DNA of 9,326 nt. Source: Coriobacteriia bacterium. GTDB lineage: Bacteria > Actinomycetota > Coriobacteriia > WRKU01 > WQUG01. Made by a program: the position numbers and the translations under genes. Below are positions 7,601 through 9,326 of the stretch, in pieces. Under the pieces are notes generated by a model that worked only from the letters and a program-made list of their open reading frames with translations, was not told the DNA's origin and did no database searches. Every line of letters begins with the position of its first letter. Positions within the stretch are counted from its first letter, which is position 1. The stretch spans positions 1 through 9,326 of the forward strand of contig WQVS01000055.1 of NCBI GenBank assembly GCA_009785705.1, given 5' to 3'.

Positions 7601-8409
7601 GCAAGGAATCAGTTACCTTGGCGCGCATCATTAGGAAGGCACTACCAGACCTTGCTTGGTTGACCTCTTTCTATAATGGCGGTATGAAGCGCGATGAGCG
7701 CGCAGAAGTAGAATCACGTTTTCGCAGCGGTGACCTGCGCATCATCATAGCAACCAGCGCCTTTGGCGAAGGTGTTAACATTGGCGACATACGCGACGTA
7801 GTACTCTACCATTTCCCCTTCAGTGCAGTAGAGTTTAACCAGATGTCAGGGCGTGCAGGTCGTGACGGAAAGCCAGCAAACATCCACCTGCTTTTCAATG
7901 AAGAAGACGCCCAGATAAACCGCTTTATCCTAATGCCCCTAGCACCCCCGCGCCTATCTCTGGCAGCATTGTATCAGGTGCTGCGCAGGCTGGCAGCAGG
8001 TGAGGGCAATGGCTTCAAAATCACCAACAGAGACCTCGCAGAACTGGCAAACGATCAGCTAAGAAAAAGCGGTGCCTTCGACAAAGACAAAGGGAAGAAG
8101 CAGGGGAGCCAGTCCACTGCAGCAGCACCCAGCTCAAGTTCAGACGATGTTCAAGTTTTGCGCGAAGAGACAGTATCCCAGGGTCTAGGTATATTCCGTG
8201 AACTAGGACTTGCCGCAACAGCAGGTCATTCCTCTGCACGCAGTATAAGTCTTGTCGAAGGGGCAAACAAAGTAGACCTACAGTCAAGCGTGCGCTACCT
8301 AGAAGGACAAGACGAACAAGCAGACTTCGAGGCCTTTAGGCAATGGGCGCTCTCCGCCACAGCAGAAGAGCTAAGAGCCCGCTTTACTCGTCCCATCTTG
8401 CCTCAATAA
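4672..8409 (+). CDS. recJ: RecJ single-strand exonuclease - HIRAN - RecQ-like DEAH helicase fusion
   Basis: At 1245 residues this is about twice the usual RecJ length. Residues 1-570 are a complete RecJ: DFDLDG (76-81), DNGIS (134-138), DHH (157-159), GPRLNAAGR (286-294), the DHHA1 motif GGHPAAAG (417-424), and an OB-like region ending near 565. These supply the Mn-binding aspartates and histidines of a 5'-3' single-strand exonuclease. Residues about 604-690 are a HIRAN domain (VGVTFEGRQ, later YDRNAIAI and GFLNRDLA), a family known to bind DNA ends. Residues about 736-1110 are a superfamily 2 helicase: ATGRGKS (767-773), YPLRALVSDQ, IDEAHH (871-876), AVTATAS (905-911), FGEGVNIGD (1031-1039) and QMSGRAGRDG (1057-1066). 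After motif VI there are no cysteines, so no RecQ zinc module. A low-complexity linker follows, then a conserved-looking tail. No clear Shine-Dalgarno site precedes ATG 4672. Predicted role: DNA end resection and gap or fork repair. The fusion is intact, with no frameshift. Confidence 0.93.
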   Translation: MNTFENDLQSILPCSAVFARLIASRGFTTTEAVQKFLNPSLEKDWLDPYELPGMEAVVARLDAALSNGEHICVFGDFDLDGISATALTVRALRKLGAVQVSYLIPKRIGEGYGLNASSVPKLIALAPDLIVTVDNGISADAEIRTLQDAGIDVVVTDHHEPGDNLPKAVPILNPKMDLGYGSQQALEGYPENVTFELSGAAVALKLVQALGVRMLKPLLWLEYLDLATLGTVADVINLTGESRALVAAGIEQMRTRPLPGLEALTSQLANVDQSLITTQNIAYVVGPRLNAAGRVGDPVDALNLLLEDNPDKAQTLASRLIELNQQRQEVERELEAAAVEQAQRDYDGQRALVLAGSGWHEGVRGIVASRLAERYGVPTIVASINDQGILEGSARSVGKVDLFKAFTACSEVFDHFGGHPAAAGLTLKASRLDEFKQRLFAYMDTLPQEEFVQQKRSDIDVNLAELDYDLVSEFDRLEPCGEGNPRPIFAASSIELVEAKVVGAEGIHLRFIAQQQTARIPSIWFRAKHIEEWLSTPNQSPPMGDAIFKLEKDTFRGRKGVQLNIIEVSMQGDDFLRRLYERAPEIVQRREYAGISDAESFHTKLVGVTFEGRQELIEKLQVGDKLELQRDTSNDYDRNAIAIVASRLRGIRGGQLGFLNRDLARELAPALDEGTDYKANVASITGGSDDSPSRGVNVLIARADAEESTAQDLEAGLAERRRLAALPPEQLQDELRRVFIGEAGLHDAQAKTLDSLAEGHNTLTVMATGRGKSLIFHIHAAVTAIKQGKPSIFIYPLRALVSDQAYHLEEVFACIGLKIAVITGETSVEQREDSYTQLSSGQIDIVLTTPEYLHFHAESFAAVAQVGFVVIDEAHHIGQSRAGNRPAYAMLGKAIEKLGAPTTLAVTATASTEVAARITETLNIGKRVLDPHVRENLLLVDKRAEKDKSFKQKYLLQLAEEGPLKRGSKLVIYVNSRKESVTLARIIRKALPDLAWLTSFYNGGMKRDERAEVESRFRSGDLRIIIATSAFGEGVNIGDIRDVVLYHFPFSAVEFNQMSGRAGRDGKPANIHLLFNEEDAQINRFILMPLAPPRLSLAALYQVLRRLAAGEGNGFKITNRDLAELANDQLRKSGAFDKDKGKKQGSQSTAAAPSSSSDDVQVLREETVSQGLGIFRELGLAATAGHSSARSISLVEGANKVDLQSSVRYLEGQDEQADFEAFRQWALSATAEELRARFTRPILPQ

Positions 8410-8428
8410 GACTTGCTGTAATAGCCCC

Positions 8429-8457
8429 TTGAACATCTCCTCTTACAGGAGGATAAT
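8429..8457 (+). promoter_or_regulatory. Candidate sigma-70-type promoter upstream of the ParB-like gene (distal)
   Basis: TTGAAC (8429-8434) and GATAAT (8452-8457) are separated by 17 bases, matching the consensus at 4/6 and 5/6 positions. The spacer holds a 5-bp inverted repeat (TCCTC 8438-8442, GAGGA 8449-8453), which could be a regulator site but is short. Located 80-109 bases upstream of the ATG at 8538. Confidence 0.5.
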
Positions 8458-8478
8458 CATAGCTGCACTCACACTGTA

Positions 8479-8505
8479 TTGGCAGGGGAGTGTATCCACT
8501 ATACT
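8479..8505 (+). promoter_or_regulatory. Second, weaker candidate promoter (proximal)
   Basis: TATACT (8500-8505) is a good -10 hexamer. The best upstream match, TTGGCA (8479-8484), is only 15 bases away, shorter than ideal. It is 32 bases from the ATG at 8538. It may be real, or may be part of an AT-rich leader served by the distal promoter. Confidence 0.3.
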
Positions 8506-8537
8506 TGCGTCACTCAATGTGAAAAGAGGACTGCCTT

Positions 8538-9326
8538 ATGCCAGAAATCAATCAAGACATTGCCTTAGACGACATCATCATAGATGAAGAACTTAAGTAT
8601 CTACTCCCACAACTAAGCGAAGAGACCTTTGCAGCACTAGAAGCTAACATACTAGAACACGGACTACGTGATGCCTTGGTTTTATGGGAAGGAGAAGAGG
8701 GTAGCATCCTCATTGACGGACATAATCGCTATGAAGTCATAAAGAAGCATGACCTACCTTTTAGCGTTGTATATATGAACTTTTCCTCTAAAGATGAAGT
8801 AATCGTTTGGATGATAAAAACACAAATTGCCAGACGTAACCTTACTCAAATGCAACATACTCTGTTTAGAGGAATGCACTACGAAGCAGAAAAGCGTATA
8901 CAAGGAACACAGAACCAGTATGTTCAAAAGGCTAACAGTGAAACAGAAAGTGAAAAGGGTCACAGTGACCCCTTTCACTCTTCTACAGCAAGCCGTTTAG
9001 GTGAAAAGTATAAAGTATCTCCCAGAACTATCAAGCGTGATGCTCAAGCTGCAGCAGGCATCATAGCTATAGGTGAAGTATCATCACCTGCAAAAATCAA
9101 AGTCTTAGAAGAATCAACAGACATTACCAGAAAACAACTAAGAGATTTAGCTACAGCAAAACCAGACTTAATAGCAGAAGTAGCAACAGCAATAGAGGCA
9201 GGAACTTTTGAGCGAGGGAGCCTAACTACAGCACTCACACCACCTTCAGAAGAAAACACAGATTCAAGTGGGAGTGATTCTGGCAGTGCAGACACCGCAG
9301 GTACTGGTCAGCCTCCCTCAGCTCAA
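8538..9326 (+). CDS. ParB-like N-terminal domain DNA-binding protein (3' end outside window)
   Basis: From ATG 8538 the frame is open through the last base (263 codons), so the C-terminus is missing. AGAGGA (8525-8530) lies seven bases upstream of the start. Residues about 8-105 resemble the ParB/Spo0J N-terminal domain. The box-II-like segment reads LIDGHNRYEV (D60-G61-H62-N63-R64) instead of the GERR of chromosomal ParB, followed by a W-M-I-K-T-Q-x-A-R-R-N-L segment seen in plasmid- and element-borne ParB-like proteins. Residues 150-172 (TASRLGEKYKVSPRTIKRDA) look like a helix-turn-helix. Between them is a polar linker, and after about residue 230 an Ser/Asp/Thr-rich tail begins. Likely a sequence-specific DNA-binding regulator or partition factor; no ParA-type partner is in view. 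It is more AT-rich than the upstream helicase, hinting at accessory origin. Chromosomal ParB itself is unlikely because of the altered box and linker. Confidence 0.8.
   Translation, partial: MPEINQDIALDDIIIDEELKYLLPQLSEETFAALEANILEHGLRDALVLWEGEEGSILIDGHNRYEVIKKHDLPFSVVYMNFSSKDEVIVWMIKTQIARRNLTQMQHTLFRGMHYEAEKRIQGTQNQYVQKANSETESEKGHSDPFHSSTASRLGEKYKVSPRTIKRDAQAAAGIIAIGEVSSPAKIKVLEESTDITRKQLRDLATAKPDLIAEVATAIEAGTFERGSLTTALTPPSEENTDSSGSDSGSADTAGTGQPPSAQ
8949..8979. repeat. 31-bp near-perfect palindrome inside the ParB-like gene
   Basis: Left arm AGTGAAAAGGGTCAC (8949-8963) and right arm GTGACCCCTTTCACT (8965-8979) are reverse complements except for one position, around a single central A. It encodes part of the linker between the ParB-like domain and the helix-turn-helix, where protein sequence is little constrained. 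A one-base centre favours a duplex-DNA site for a dimeric protein, although the transcript could also form a strong hairpin. It has no U-tract, so it is not a standard terminator. Confidence 0.75.

Noticed and set aside
8437..8453. Small hairpin (5-bp stem) after the RecJ fusion as a transcription terminator
   Set aside because: The stem is short and no U-tract follows. It fits better as part of the promoter spacer.
8481..8530. Possible LexA/SOS box controlling the DNA-repair fusion or the ParB-like gene
   Set aside because: No match to CTG-N10-CAG or GAAC-N4-GTTC type boxes was found upstream of either gene.

Overview
The window looks like a bacterial chromosome segment. All recognisable genes are on the + strand and tightly packed: six coding regions, two of them cut by the window edges. 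Initiation is a mix of ATG and GTG with Shine-Dalgarno-type sites. The single-chain RecJ-HIRAN-DEAH helicase, the Gram-positive-looking cell-surface genes and the moderate base composition make an actinobacterial lineage such as Coriobacteriia my best guess. That placement is inferred from remembered family distribution and is weakly held.

Layout. (1) Positions 2-3907 are the end of an exopolysaccharide cluster: the 3' part of a processive GT2 glycosyltransferase with a membrane C-terminus, a membrane-anchored extracytoplasmic GH26-type glycosidase, and a UDP-GlcNAc 2-epimerase that supplies UDP-ManNAc. Together these suggest a synthase-dependent polymer that is made, exported and trimmed by one gene set. 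(2) Positions 3971-8409 are core-type genes: pgsA (phosphatidylglycerophosphate synthase), then a 1245-residue protein joining a full RecJ exonuclease, a HIRAN domain and a RecQ-like DEAH helicase. That protein would combine 5'-3' resection with unwinding in one chain. (3) Positions 8410-8537 are a short intergenic region with promoter-like sequences. (4) From 8538 to the window end runs a ParB-like nuclease/CTPase-fold DNA-binding protein that is not closed within the window.

Hand-counted 60-base rows suggest a composition change. Rows in the helicase (7741-7800, 7861-7920) are about 50% and 48% GC. Rows in the ParB-like gene (8881-8940, 9121-9180) are about 42% and 35%, and one row in the GH26 gene (1921-1980) is about 37%. 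The pgsA-recJ core may therefore be flanked by more AT-rich accessory DNA. No tRNA, rRNA, CRISPR array, insertion sequence or attachment site was seen, and no gene-free stretch exceeds about 130 bases.

The points most worth following up are the RecJ-HIRAN-helicase fusion with its altered aromatic loop, the GT2/GH26/epimerase trio, and a 31-bp near-perfect palindrome inside the ParB-like gene.
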